Positions 1-8,024 of a stretch of DNA of 64,000 bases are shown in pieces. The stretch comes from Mycobacterium sp. OTB74 (GTDB taxonomy: Bacteria; Actinomycetota; Actinomycetes; Mycobacteriales; Mycobacteriaceae), in NCBI RefSeq assembly GCF_029892685.1, contig NZ_JARXVD010000008.1:153593-217592 (forward strand), read 5' to 3'. How positions within the stretch are numbered: position 1 is the first letter of the stretch; each line of letters starts with the position of its first letter. Made by a program: the position numbers and the translations under genes. The notes beneath the pieces were generated by a model. That model saw only the letters and a program-made list of their open reading frames with translations, was not told where the DNA came from and ran no database searches.

Positions 1-945
1 AACTCGACCGGCTTGCCGAGCCGGCCCTTGCGGATCGGGCGGGCATCGACATCGTGAAAGCTGACGATACGGCTCGCCGAGTCCGGCATCGCTCCCGAGA
101 GTCTGCTGCGGGTCTGGGAAATCACCTGCCCGGTACGTTGCAGCAGCGTGGACAGGTCGTTGATCGCCCGCTGCAGTCGACCGCGGCGCCGACCCGTCGC
201 GCGCCGTAAACCCCTGCGCGCGTTACGGATCACCGCATCGGCGTCGGCCATCGCCGCATCGGCGATATCGGCGAGCTGGCCTGTGATCCGCAGCACCGCG
301 GCCTGGCCCTCCTCGCGGGCGGCCGCACCGCGTAGCCGCAGTTTCGCCGCGATCGAACGGGCTCGCTGCCCTGCTGATCGGCTGCGATCACGGACCCGGG
401 TGCGGGTCGCGCCGCCAGCGGCCTGAATCCGCTTGACGGTTCTGGCGATCCCACCGACGGCTTTGGCCAACAACCCCGAGTCGGTCGGATAGGCCACCGC
501 GGCCTCGACCACCGTGGTGTCGGCGCGGACCTTGTCGGTGCGGATCAGCTTCGCGGCGGCCGCCTTGACCAACAAGGCGTCATTGAGTCCGGCCACTGCG
601 GCCTCACCGCATCGGCTGGTCAGCTTCATCAGCGTGGTCGGATGCGGCACCCGTGTGCCGAACGGGATCCGGCAGAACCGTTGCCAGGAAATCGAATCGC
701 CCACCTCACGGCACAGGGACTCGAAGCCCAGCCGGTAGCGGAACTTCAAGAACATCATCCGCAGATAGGTTTCCATCGGCACCGACGGCCGCCCGATCCG
801 CGGATCGAAATACGGCGTGAACGGCGCGAAAAACACCGGATCATCAAGCAGGGTGTCCACCCGAGCCAACTCGCCGGGACACCAACAGCTCCGCAGGCAG
901 GATCGCATCCCACAACGACAACTGGTCATTTACAGTTCTAAGCAC
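1..945 (-). pseudogene. DDE transposase, N-terminal part, with an apparent frameshift; continues past the left edge
   Basis: Starting from a GTG at 945 the frame reads VLRTVNDQLSLWDAILPAEL, typical of the start of this transposase group. Near 871-885 the reading must shift to reach the next conserved block (GELARVDTLLDDPVFF, then METYLRMMFLKFRYRLG and CREVGDSISWQRFCRIP). After the shift the frame is open to position 1. The first catalytic Asp is probably in RADTTVVEA and the second in HDVDARPI; the Glu would lie outside the window. An ATG at about 929 would formally read through in the shifted frame, but its first 18 residues do not look like the family. I read it as a frameshifted, probably inactive copy unless translation starts internally at the Met of METYLRMM. 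Confidence 0.6.
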
Positions 946-986
946 GATGGCCTCGATCCCTTCTAGCCCAAGGGTTCGAGGCCATC
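946..986. repeat. 17-bp hairpin just upstream of the transposase start
   Basis: GATGGCCTCGATCCCTT (946-962) and its complement (970-986) pair with one mismatch around a 7-nt loop. It lies directly before the GTG of the transposase. Hairpins in this position often block read-through transcription or translation into a transposase; that role is inferred. No T-run follows, so it is not a classic terminator. Confidence 0.7.
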
Positions 987-1034
987 ATCGCGTCAAACAA
1001 ACACCAAGTCAGGCACCGCCACACCCCGACTTTT

Positions 1035-1244
1035 TCAGGTCGAAGTAGCTAGCGCTTCCCGAGCCCGCTCGAGCTCACTGACGGCACACCGCGCGCGCTC
1101 GGTCAGGCGCTCGCGCGATCTCGCACGCTGATACACCACCGCCAGTTCGGCCGTGAACGCCTGGATGTACCGCCGGTCGTCCTCATCCACATGTCGTCCC
1201 TGACCGACCCGATCAGCGTATGACGTCGGCGTCGGGTGGGTCAC
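1035..1244 (-). CDS. Short hypothetical protein, possibly truncated by the IS
   Basis: A 69-residue, strongly charged, helical-looking frame beginning at a GTG (VTHPTPTSYADRV in sequence) and ending in RAREALATST. Its stop codon lies at 1035-1037, inside what looks like the terminal segment of the neighbouring insertion sequence, so the natural C-terminus may have been replaced on insertion. No ribosome binding site is obvious and no family is recognised. It could be a chance frame. Confidence 0.3.
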   Translation of the reverse strand: MTHPTPTSYADRVGQGRHVDEDDRRYIQAFTAELAVVYQRARSRERLTERARCAVSELERAREALATST

Positions 1245-1708
1245 GGTTCTGGGTCAGCGTGTCCACTGGGTCGATGAGTGCTTCGATGCGGGGCGCCGCG
1301 CATCCGGCGGTCAGGACCATTGCGCCGTCGAAGGCACAGGAGAACAAGACCGTGTCCTGCGGGAAGCAGTCACGGGGGGCCGATCGCCTCTCCTACGAAT
1401 GAATGGTGGCCCAGGAACGTTCCTGGGCCTGTTGGATTCGATTCGCAGACGCGAACAATCTCGAGGTCGCTGTCGAAATCACTGCGCGTCACATCGCATC
1501 GCCGCGTGATCATCTTCTGCTGTAACCACATTGCGCAGACAAGCCCGTCGCTGCCGGCTTCCTAGCCGGACGGGACGTCGGCGAAACGCTGGGCCCGGCG
1601 CCGGGCCGGTGGCCAACCTGGCCCGGGAGCTATTCGACGCATCCGTTCCGGCCGGTCGGCGGCACCCGCCTACTGGTGAACTCGAATGCCGAAGTGAATC
1701 AGAAGGAT
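1245..1708. other. 464-bp stretch with no convincing gene; contains a perfect 22-bp palindrome
   Basis: Several overlapping frames exist here but none has a family signature, a good ribosome binding site or mycobacterial-looking composition. At 1408-1429 there is a perfect palindrome whose half-site is GGCCCAGGAAC. No T-run follows it, so an operator or a leftover mobile-element hairpin fits better than a terminator. Confidence 0.5.
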
Positions 1709-1909
1709 TCACACATCCAATCCGATGATTGACAGCGCTTCAGCGGGGCAGGACTGCACTGCGTCCTGAACCACCTCCGTGGCGCCTTTCTCAACGTCCT
1801 CCTGCAGAACTTCAACTTTGCCGGTCGTCCCCACCCGGAAGCGATCGGGGTCGATGCCTTCGCAGATTCCCATCCCGACGCACTTTCTGCGATCCACTTC
1901 GACCTTCAC
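1709..1909 (-). CDS. Small 3Fe-4S ferredoxin
   Basis: A 66-residue ferredoxin of the type that feeds electrons to cytochrome P450s in actinobacteria. The start is a GTG at 1909, preceded by GAGGAG at good spacing. The sequence begins MKVEVDRRKCVGMGIC and has the later Cys-Pro pair in QSCPAEA. Cys10, Cys16 and the late Cys are the expected 3Fe-4S ligands, with Met/Gly where a 4Fe-4S ferredoxin would carry another Cys. The length is normal. There is no P450 or ferredoxin reductase next to it: the minus-strand continuation runs into gene-poor DNA and the IS. It is therefore an orphan whose partner was lost or lies elsewhere. Confidence 0.85.
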   Translation of the reverse strand: MKVEVDRRKCVGMGICEGIDPDRFRVGTTGKVEVLQEDVEKGATEVVQDAVQSCPAEALSIIGLDV

Positions 1910-2140
1910 CGCGGGCGCTCCTCATGATCACGATCTACTTCTTAAACATCAACTATGGAAGATCCTGGGCACGTCAACAATGGCTTAACCAGCAACATCC
2001 CCCCGCTTGGGGAGCGAGAATCATCTTGACGGGTGACGCGAGCCGCAAAACGGGTGAGTCACACTCGCTCATTACGGGAGTGATGCGGTCCGGCGAATTC
2101 GCGAAAAACGCGCCGGCTGACCACTCGGAAGGAACATGCT

Positions 2141-2392
2141 GTGCAGATGTCGACCACCGTGGCCAACAACAAATCCACACCTTTGTCCCGTACAAATGTT
2201 GGTGCACGGTACCGCCGGTCGCGTGGTTCTGCGACTGGTGTGGTGACCACCCGGACGGCGCCCGCAGCGTCGAGTCTGACTGTGGGCCCTCGGGCCGGCG
2301 TCCTCCGGCACCAAGTCATCCTGGCCGCATCGACAGCTATGCAGGTCACCAGGACGTTGGCCGCGCGCCGCGCTGTGACAGCGAGAGTGTGA
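2141..2392 (+). CDS. Possible small basic protein upstream of the LuxR-type regulator
   Basis: An 83-residue Ser/Thr/Arg-rich frame whose stop codon lies 1 nt before the ATG of the following regulator gene, which would suit translational coupling. GGAAGGA lies about 13 nt ahead of the start. No domain is recognised and the composition is what random high-GC DNA produces, so this may not be a gene. The rest of 1910-2140 shows nothing recognisable. Confidence 0.25.
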   Translation: MQMSTTVANNKSTPLSRTNVGARYRRSRGSATGVVTTRTAPAASSLTVGPRAGVLRHQVILAASTAMQVTRTLAARRAVTARV

Positions 2393-2393
2393 C

Positions 2394-3557
2394 ATGCACG
2401 TCGTCGAGCAGGCGTGCGCACTGATACGGGAGGCGGCCGACGCCATCGACGCGGACCTGCCGTCGCCGTCGAGTGAGTGCGACCTTGACGGGCTGGCGTC
2501 CGCGTTGTCGCGGACGCGCAGTTCCCTGCACGCAGCGATGACCGATCCACAGCTGCGCGAGGACCCGAGGATCGCTGCGCTGATCTTGCAGTCTGAACAC
2601 ACCAGAGCCGACGTGCTTGACTGCATGTTGGCCGAACGCGAGGCGCGGCTGCTCGGAGCGAGGGAAGCCGTATCGCGTCTGCGTGAATCGCAGTCGACGG
2701 CGAACCTAATCCAAAGGGTTGCCGCCGATGCCCATTGCATGGGCTTTGACCGAATCCTGTTCTCTCGCATCAATAACGGGACATGGCTACCGGCGTCGGC
2801 CTACACCGAAGCAGACGAAGAGTTCGCTCATACGCTCGTCAGCGTCGGGCTTTCGCACGCCTGCAAAGTCAACGGCACACTGGAAGGCGAGATGATCCGC
2901 CGCCGCACTCCCATCGTGGTCAGAGACCCTCAGACCAATCCCCGGGTCTTCACCGAACTCGTCACGCTCACCGCGACGGTGACCTATGTTGCGGCGGTAG
3001 TCAGCGCGTGGGGCGAGCCGATCGCCCTGCTGCATGCTGACCGCAAAGACCGCTCCGCTCTCGTTGATGAGTCCGACAGGGACGCGTTAAGCGTGTTCGC
3101 CGAGGGGCTGGGGATCGCACTCGAGCGCAATCTGCTGCTGGACAAGCTCGAAGCGATGCGCCACGCGTGCAATGACTATGCACGTGGAGTGAACGCGGTC
3201 GCTGATGATTTCACCGCCGCAGCAATGGACCGGGCGGCGTTGGCCGACCGCCCTGTGGCCGAGTCCGGCAACACCTGCCCATCGCCGACCGTTGGTGCCG
3301 CAGCCGCCGACCACCTGACGCCTCGCGAATGGGATGTGCTGCGCGGTATCGCGGCCGGCAAGACCAACGCCCAGATTGCCGTCAGCCTGTTCGTTGCCGA
3401 GGGGACCGTAAAATCCCATGTCAAGAACATGTTGCGCAAGCTCGGGGCCGCGAACCGCACCGACGCGGTCGCCAGATATCACCGCATGGCAGGTGGTCCC
3501 GGGGGCATGCACACACCGGTCGCCGCCGCGGTGCCGACACCCACCACCGTGGGTTGA
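2394..3557 (+). CDS. GAF-domain LuxR-family transcriptional regulator
   Basis: A 387-residue cytoplasmic regulator. Residues about 100-250 resemble a GAF sensor domain (LIQRVAADAHCMGFDRILFS through LLHADRKDRSALVDESDRD). The C-terminal part, about residues 305-370, is a clear LuxR helix-turn-helix: LTPREWDVLRGIAAGKTN, then IAVSLFVAEGTVKSHVKNML. A short proline- and glycine-rich tail follows. The family binds DNA as dimers, with the GAF domain sensing a small molecule or redox state; the ligand is unknown here. It is not in an operon with any intact gene, and the downstream oxidase genes are degenerate and on the other strand. Mycobacterial LuxR-GAF proteins often regulate aromatic or alkene oxidation, so this may be a leftover from a larger catabolic locus. 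Confidence 0.85.
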   Translation: MHVVEQACALIREAADAIDADLPSPSSECDLDGLASALSRTRSSLHAAMTDPQLREDPRIAALILQSEHTRADVLDCMLAEREARLLGAREAVSRLRESQSTANLIQRVAADAHCMGFDRILFSRINNGTWLPASAYTEADEEFAHTLVSVGLSHACKVNGTLEGEMIRRRTPIVVRDPQTNPRVFTELVTLTATVTYVAAVVSAWGEPIALLHADRKDRSALVDESDRDALSVFAEGLGIALERNLLLDKLEAMRHACNDYARGVNAVADDFTAAAMDRAALADRPVAESGNTCPSPTVGAAAADHLTPREWDVLRGIAAGKTNAQIAVSLFVAEGTVKSHVKNMLRKLGAANRTDAVARYHRMAGGPGGMHTPVAAAVPTPTTVG

Positions 3558-3660
3558 GCCTCACGCGGCGTTCCCCGCGGCTCAGTAGATGCTGCGCGCC
3601 CGCGGGCCCGTGAACTTCGCCGCACGACGCATTATTCGCGAAAAGGACTGCTGCGCGCCC

Positions 3661-3933
3661 TTATATCGTAATCACAAAGCGCAGGACGAGGAGCGTGGCG
3701 ATCTCGAGGATCCAACCGTCTGCGCTGCGGCGCATCCAGGTCGGAGCATCGCGCAGTTCCATGAATTCGAACATCACCATGCGCACTTTGACGAACGCGA
3801 CGACCAGTATCACCACGCCGGCGATCTGGGCGTCGGGCACTCCGACACCGTGCCCGGCGCTCCAGGAAAAGCCGGTGGCTGCCACCAGTAGCAGCGAGAT
3901 CAGGGCGATTCGGGACTGTACGAAGTGGTCCAT
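3661..3933 (-). CDS. Cytochrome c oxidase subunit IV-like small membrane protein
   Basis: A 90-residue protein starting MDHFVQSRIALISLLLVAAT, with three hydrophobic segments (about residues 8-25, 36-53 and 72-88). This matches the small prokaryotic subunit IV / NorF-like proteins that accompany a subunit III (CtaE-like) protein. The ATG at 3933 is preferred over the longer frame because that upstream sequence is the 3' end of the subunit III remnant. It lies immediately downstream of that remnant, as in intact loci. With subunit III broken and no subunit I or II nearby, it is probably non-functional baggage. The family call rests on size, topology and neighbour. Confidence 0.6.
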   Translation of the reverse strand: MDHFVQSRIALISLLLVAATGFSWSAGHGVGVPDAQIAGVVILVVAFVKVRMVMFEFMELRDAPTWMRRSADGWILEIATLLVLRFVITI

Positions 3934-4130
3934 GATTGCCCCACCAGATACAGCAAGGCAAACAGGACGATCCCAAGAGATCAACGAGGTGCCAGAACGT
4001 GGCGCCCGATTCCAGGTGTCCGGCTGAGGTGGCGGTCAACATGAGCGGCGGGGGGCGCCGGCAAACCCTAGCGACCACCTGCGTCCACGTTGGAACGATC
4101 AGCACACGCCGGTCCTTGGGGGAATCACCG
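3930..4130 (-). pseudogene. 3' remnant of a cytochrome c oxidase subunit III (CtaE-like) gene
   Basis: On the minus strand the frame reads LTATSAGHLESGATFWHLVDLL, the characteristic C-terminal signature of heme-copper oxidase subunit III. It then loses one base (near 3987) before IVLFALLYLVGQSW appears in the next frame. The rest of the roughly 190-residue protein (the first four or five helices) is missing upstream. A 5' deletion plus a frameshift make this a dead remnant, followed directly by the subunit IV-like gene. Confidence 0.65.
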
Positions 4131-4620
4131 GGTGAGTGGCCCAAGGGGGGTGACCGATCTTATCTGTAGGCCGGTTCCTGGTGTACTGCACTGTCGTTCA
4201 CGGTGATGATCCCTGACTGTAGGGTCGTGAGGGACAGTGTTATCTACTTAGTTGGGAACGACCGCCATGTCCACGGCTTTGACGCCTAAGTGTTATCGGG
4301 CCTCCGAGGACTTCCTACAGACCGGCGCTGTCCGCGAACTGGTGGCTGTTCCTCAATTTCGCCAGCTGTAGCAAAGTTCGGCGTGTTGCGACCGTGGCTG
4401 GGCCGCGACTGGCGGTGGGATTGACGTCGTGGCTGTTGCCCGCCTGTACGGATTCACCGTCTCAGTTTTCGCGAGCCGTGGAGTTCTCAACATAGACCGA
4501 CGCCGTACAGGTCGCTGGGACCGCGAACAGCTCATCGGAGGGAAGCCCATCGAGGCTCATAAGTAGAGCGCTGCGCACTCAACCGGGTTAGAACCCGAAT
4601 CCATCTCCCTAGCAGCAGCG
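4131..4620. other. Gene-poor 490-bp stretch ahead of the IS110 fragment
   Basis: No intact gene is seen. A 34-codon frame at 4267-4371 (MSTALTPKCYRASEDFLQ...) ends in TAG and is followed in the same frame by an open stretch that stops at about 4565. Together they look like debris. In IS110-family elements the non-coding DNA before the transposase encodes the bridge RNA that guides recombination, so part of 4380-4630 could derive from that. No structure could be confirmed by eye. Confidence 0.4.
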
Positions 4621-4635
4621 TTGGAGGCATCGAAA

Positions 4636-5067
4636 GTGACACTGTTCTGCGGCATCGACTGGGCCCAAACCCATCACGACGTCGCTATCATCAACACCGC
4701 CGGTGATCTCATCGCCAAGAAGCGCATCCCCGACGACCCAGGGGGTTTCACGCAGCTGATCGAGATGCTCTCCGTCGCCGGCGACAACACGGACTCCCCG
4801 GTTCCGGTGGCGATCGAAACCCCACGCGGACTGCTTGTGGCCGCATTGCGGGCCACAGGACGCCCGGTCTACGCGATCAACCCGCTCGCAGTCGCGCGGT
4901 ATCGGGAACGTCATTCCGTTGCGCGGTCCAAATCCGACCACGCGGACGCGATGACACTGGCCAATATCCTGCGCGTCGATGCGCACCTGCATCGCCCGTT
5001 GGCTGCCGACAGCGAATTGTGCCAAGCGATCACGGTGCTCGCCCGTGCCCATCAGGACGCGATCTGG
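4636..5067 (+). pseudogene. IS110-family transposase, truncated after the DEDD catalytic domain
   Basis: Starts at a GTG (VTLFCGIDWAQTHHDVAI) with GGAGG at ideal distance. The N-terminal RuvC-like DEDD domain is present: GIDWAQ, VAIETPRG, and KSDHADAM with its two Asp residues. The sequence matches the family up to LARAHQDAIW (about residue 144), then changes abruptly to an unrelated stretch. The roughly 250-residue remainder, including the C-terminal transposase domain with its essential serine, is missing. The element is therefore inactive and marks a rearrangement joint at about 5067, right beside the putative defence locus. Confidence 0.85.
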
Positions 5068-5267
5068 GAGCCCCCGCGCGGCGGCCGAGGCGCTCGATGT
5101 AGGCGCGGCCTGCTACCTGGCTGGGGTCGCTGGGAGTGAAGAACGAGTACATCAGCAGGCCAACGTCGCGACTGGTTCGAGCCGGAGAATTCGAAAAACT
5201 ACCCGAACTACTCCGGACAGTGATGGATTCGGTACCGATCTCAACCACCGAGAATTGGAGTTCCCGT
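5068..5267. other. Junction sequence between the IS110 fragment and the defence locus
   Basis: Short frames exist on both strands, including a GTG-started 60-codon frame at 5136-5318 (+) that would overlap the 3' end of the neighbouring gene by about 50 bp. None has a recognisable motif. I treat this as rearranged non-coding DNA. Confidence 0.4.
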
Positions 5268-8024
5268 CTAATTGACCTGTTGATGCAAATCGGCCACCGC
5301 TTTGCTGTGAGCAGCTAACCGCACCGACTGGCCAGCCCATGCTGAACGCGTGACCTGGAGCGCCTCGCCAATCTCGACAGACGCGAGGTCGGCGTGTGCC
5401 CGCATGTGAGGCCCCGCTTTAGCGGCAACGAGAACGCGGTCGATGCCGTCGGCCGCCTCATCGAAGCGACGTAGGTGCAGATTGGCGACGATCTCGAAGT
5501 TGTCGAACATGATTCGTTGGTACGCGCTGGGGTTGGTGCCGCGGGTCGCCCGAGTCAACGCCAGGGCCTGCTGGTACTGACCTGCCTTGAGAAACCGATG
5601 TATTTGGTTGATCTTGTCGATCTCTTGCGGAACAGATGGTTGGTGTTGCGTGGCGATTGCGGCGAGTTCTTCGGCGACGGAACGAGTCTCGGCCGTGCCG
5701 AAGAGGTTGATCGCCTGCGCTGCTTGGGCAGCGAACTGATAGATCACTTCGCCGCGCCGCGGAGCGTCCGTGAATTGGTCGATCTTGACGATCTCATCGA
5801 TCGCACGACGCGCGAACGACAATGCCTGTTGCTCTCCGAGTCCACCCGAATGGACGTCGGCGATGGCGTCACAGGCAGCCTTTGCCCGGAAGCACTGCGG
5901 ATGGATGGTCGGCTCCACCCCGGCGAATTCCTCAAGGGCCAGTTCGATCAAGGCGACGCCGCGGTCGTAGTTGCCTCGGGACGAGTGGCAGTTGGCGACT
6001 TCGTACCTGAGATACATTCTCGCGCACTCGAATACGTACACGTCGTGTTCGTCGGCCTCATCGGTAGGAACGGTAATCGTGCCGACGAAGTCGAGAATCC
6101 ACTGGGCATGGGTGAGCAGCTGCTCGACAGGGAAGAAGGCGCCCGATGATCGTAGTTCGATGAGCCATCCGTAAAGGTGCCCCATGAACAGTGCAAGCAG
6201 CTGTACGACCGAACCGTCATGAGGTGCGGCGCGCAGATGGATCTCGCGAAGTATCTCGTGGACGAGCGGGTGGATGGCGATCGTGTCGCTGGCCGGATTG
6301 GTGGCACTCGGAGTATCGGAATACCGGCGTCGTCGGGCGATAGTTTGTGTTCGTAGATTGGTCAGGATGCGGTTTCGGACATGCTGATCAGCCGCCGCCG
6401 GCCTGGGCGGTGACGCGAGATTCAGTGTGGCGACCGCGCTTTCGACTGTTTGCAGAACCAAATTCACGGGTATCAGTTCCGGTGCAAAGTACGCCGAATG
6501 GTAGATGAGGAGCTGCGTCTCCTTCCGAAATTCGCCGTCACCGTCACCGTTGGCTTCGGCTCCGATCTGCTTGACGGCGAACTGGACCGCAGCGAAAGCG
6601 GTCTTGTCGAAGCCCTCGGGCACGGCGGTTTTATCGTCGAGGGCGTCGAGGCTCTCGAAGTATCGCTCCGACAGCTGCTCGACATCTTCGTCGGCATTGC
6701 GAAAATAGGACGCCGCCATGGCGATTGCGAGCGGGACGTGTTTCAGACGCTCGACGACGCCGGCGACAGCGTCGGTGTGCGTGCCGGGTTCAATGCCAGC
6801 ATATGCCTCGAAGCAGACCATGGCTTCATCGTCGGTAAAGGAGCCGACCGGCAGCAGGTGCGCGGTGTGCCACCAACCCGTGCTATTTGTCGTGGTGACG
6901 ATGACGAACCCGCATCCGCTGGTGGGCAGGAAAGGTTCAATGTCTTGCCGCCGACGAGCGCCGTCGAAGACCACTATGAACGGGCCGCCGATGGAAGCCA
7001 GCTCCGTACGGAATGCTGCGCCGACATCTCCAGTGCCGCCGGCATCGATTCCCATCTGTGTCAGTAGGTCTTTGACACGGGCTTCGATCAGCTCGGGCGA
7101 GCGAGAATCGATCCAGCAGACGTGCTCGTAAAAGTGCCTGTTCAGATGGCAGAAATCGGCGGCAATGGTGCTCTTTCCGAATCCCGTTGTGCCCGAAAGT
7201 ATGGCGACTTGCGGGCATCGTCCTGCAGCCGAGTTGTGGAAGAGGTTGCTCAGATTCGCGAGCTCGTCGGTGCGTACCACCGCAGAGGCAAGGCGAGGGA
7301 CTTCGATGAGCGGCACGCCCCAGTCAAATCGCCTGCGCGCGTGGGCAATTTGTGTGTCGGGCAGGCTCAGCAGGGAAACGATATCGCGCGCCGTCCATCG
7401 GCGGGGCGATAAGTCGGCGGCGGCCTCGAACATGGCGTCGAGCATCATTGCGGTGAGCAACGCGGCCGATTTCTCCCCGAGCTCGATTGCGTTGTCGCGC
7501 CGTATGTCGCGAACAAGGTTCAGCACCGATTGTTTGACGGCTTCGATGCTTCGCGTGTCGCGCATGATCAGCCGGGATGGGTCTGTTTGGCCAGAGGTGA
7601 TCTGTTGGCCCGTAATGGAATACGTCTCGCCGTCGTCGTGTCGAGTCGGAGCCGCGCAAGCCTTGGTCAGCTTTTTCGCCAGTGGCTTGTTGGTGAGGAC
7701 GACAGCCTCGCGTGGTCCGCTGCCCATCCGTTTGAATATCGCGGCAGCATCGGAGTACTTCAGCGGGTTCATCCCTGATGGCACACGAGACGACTTGACT
7801 TGCACGCGGCGGACAATCTTCTGGTCGACCTCGACCGCGAAATCAACCACATCGTCGTCGGCGACGTCAGTGCCGACGAGGTTTGAGCGAGTTGGCTCGA
7901 TGATGACTGCTAGGTCGTCTAATTCGTTGCCACGTGCAACGATGAGGCGCAGGAACTCCTCAGCGGTGGCTAGATACTGCCGCCGAAATCCATAGGACGC
8001 GACCGCGCCGCCGTCGGTGCTCAT
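5268..8024 (-). CDS. Avs-like immune NTPase: PD-(D/E)XK nuclease - NB-ARC/STAND ATPase - TPR sensor
   Basis: A 918-residue protein. The ATG at 8024 is chosen because it overlaps the upstream stop in an ATGA, although the frame is open 49 codons further. Residues about 1-110 look like a restriction-type (Cap4/DUF4297-like) nuclease: Asp61 in VVDFAVE and the Q75-V-K77 triad. A NB-ARC/STAND NTPase follows: Walker A GTTGFGKST (278-286), Walker B FIVVFD (Asp354), sensor-like VIVTTTN near 375 and a GLPL-like VPLAIA near 420. From about 550 to the end it is helical with TPR-like repeats. In known Avs and related STAND systems the C-terminal repeats sense a phage protein, the ATPase oligomerises and the nuclease is unleashed. 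That mechanism is inferred here. It is last in a three-gene coupled operon divergent from a helicase gene. Confidence 0.75.
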   Translation of the reverse strand: MSTDGGAVASYGFRRQYLATAEEFLRLIVARGNELDDLAVIIEPTRSNLVGTDVADDDVVDFAVEVDQKIVRRVQVKSSRVPSGMNPLKYSDAAAIFKRMGSGPREAVVLTNKPLAKKLTKACAAPTRHDDGETYSITGQQITSGQTDPSRLIMRDTRSIEAVKQSVLNLVRDIRRDNAIELGEKSAALLTAMMLDAMFEAAADLSPRRWTARDIVSLLSLPDTQIAHARRRFDWGVPLIEVPRLASAVVRTDELANLSNLFHNSAAGRCPQVAILSGTTGFGKSTIAADFCHLNRHFYEHVCWIDSRSPELIEARVKDLLTQMGIDAGGTGDVGAAFRTELASIGGPFIVVFDGARRRQDIEPFLPTSGCGFVIVTTTNSTGWWHTAHLLPVGSFTDDEAMVCFEAYAGIEPGTHTDAVAGVVERLKHVPLAIAMAASYFRNADEDVEQLSERYFESLDALDDKTAVPEGFDKTAFAAVQFAVKQIGAEANGDGDGEFRKETQLLIYHSAYFAPELIPVNLVLQTVESAVATLNLASPPRPAAADQHVRNRILTNLRTQTIARRRRYSDTPSATNPASDTIAIHPLVHEILREIHLRAAPHDGSVVQLLALFMGHLYGWLIELRSSGAFFPVEQLLTHAQWILDFVGTITVPTDEADEHDVYVFECARMYLRYEVANCHSSRGNYDRGVALIELALEEFAGVEPTIHPQCFRAKAACDAIADVHSGGLGEQQALSFARRAIDEIVKIDQFTDAPRRGEVIYQFAAQAAQAINLFGTAETRSVAEELAAIATQHQPSVPQEIDKINQIHRFLKAGQYQQALALTRATRGTNPSAYQRIMFDNFEIVANLHLRRFDEAADGIDRVLVAAKAGPHMRAHADLASVEIGEALQVTRSAWAGQSVRLAAHSKAVADLHQQVN

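Larger units (their letters stand above)
1..1040 (-). mobile_element. Insertion sequence of ISNCY/IS1182-like type, running off the left edge
   Basis: The minus strand from about 1040 to 1 holds the beginning of an insertion sequence: a terminal segment with a short G/C-rich end near 1025-1040, a strong hairpin at 946-986, then a transposase reading frame that continues beyond position 1. The family call rests on the transposase (see next entry). The outer boundary is inferred from the place where transposase-linked sequence meets an unrelated short reading frame. The second end and any target duplication are outside the window, so completeness cannot be judged. Confidence 0.6.

Noticed and set aside
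1278..1728. Short plus-strand frames near the orphan ferredoxin
   Set aside because: Overlap one another and the ferredoxin gene; Arg/Pro-rich random-looking translations.
5136..5318. 60-codon plus-strand frame from a GTG beside the IS110 fragment
   Set aside because: Overlaps the end of the STAND gene by about 50 bp and matches nothing; insufficient support.
6450..7995. Plus-strand frames of 205-276 codons over the STAND gene
   Set aside because: Antisense shadows; the minus strand has Walker A/B and nuclease motifs in one continuous frame.
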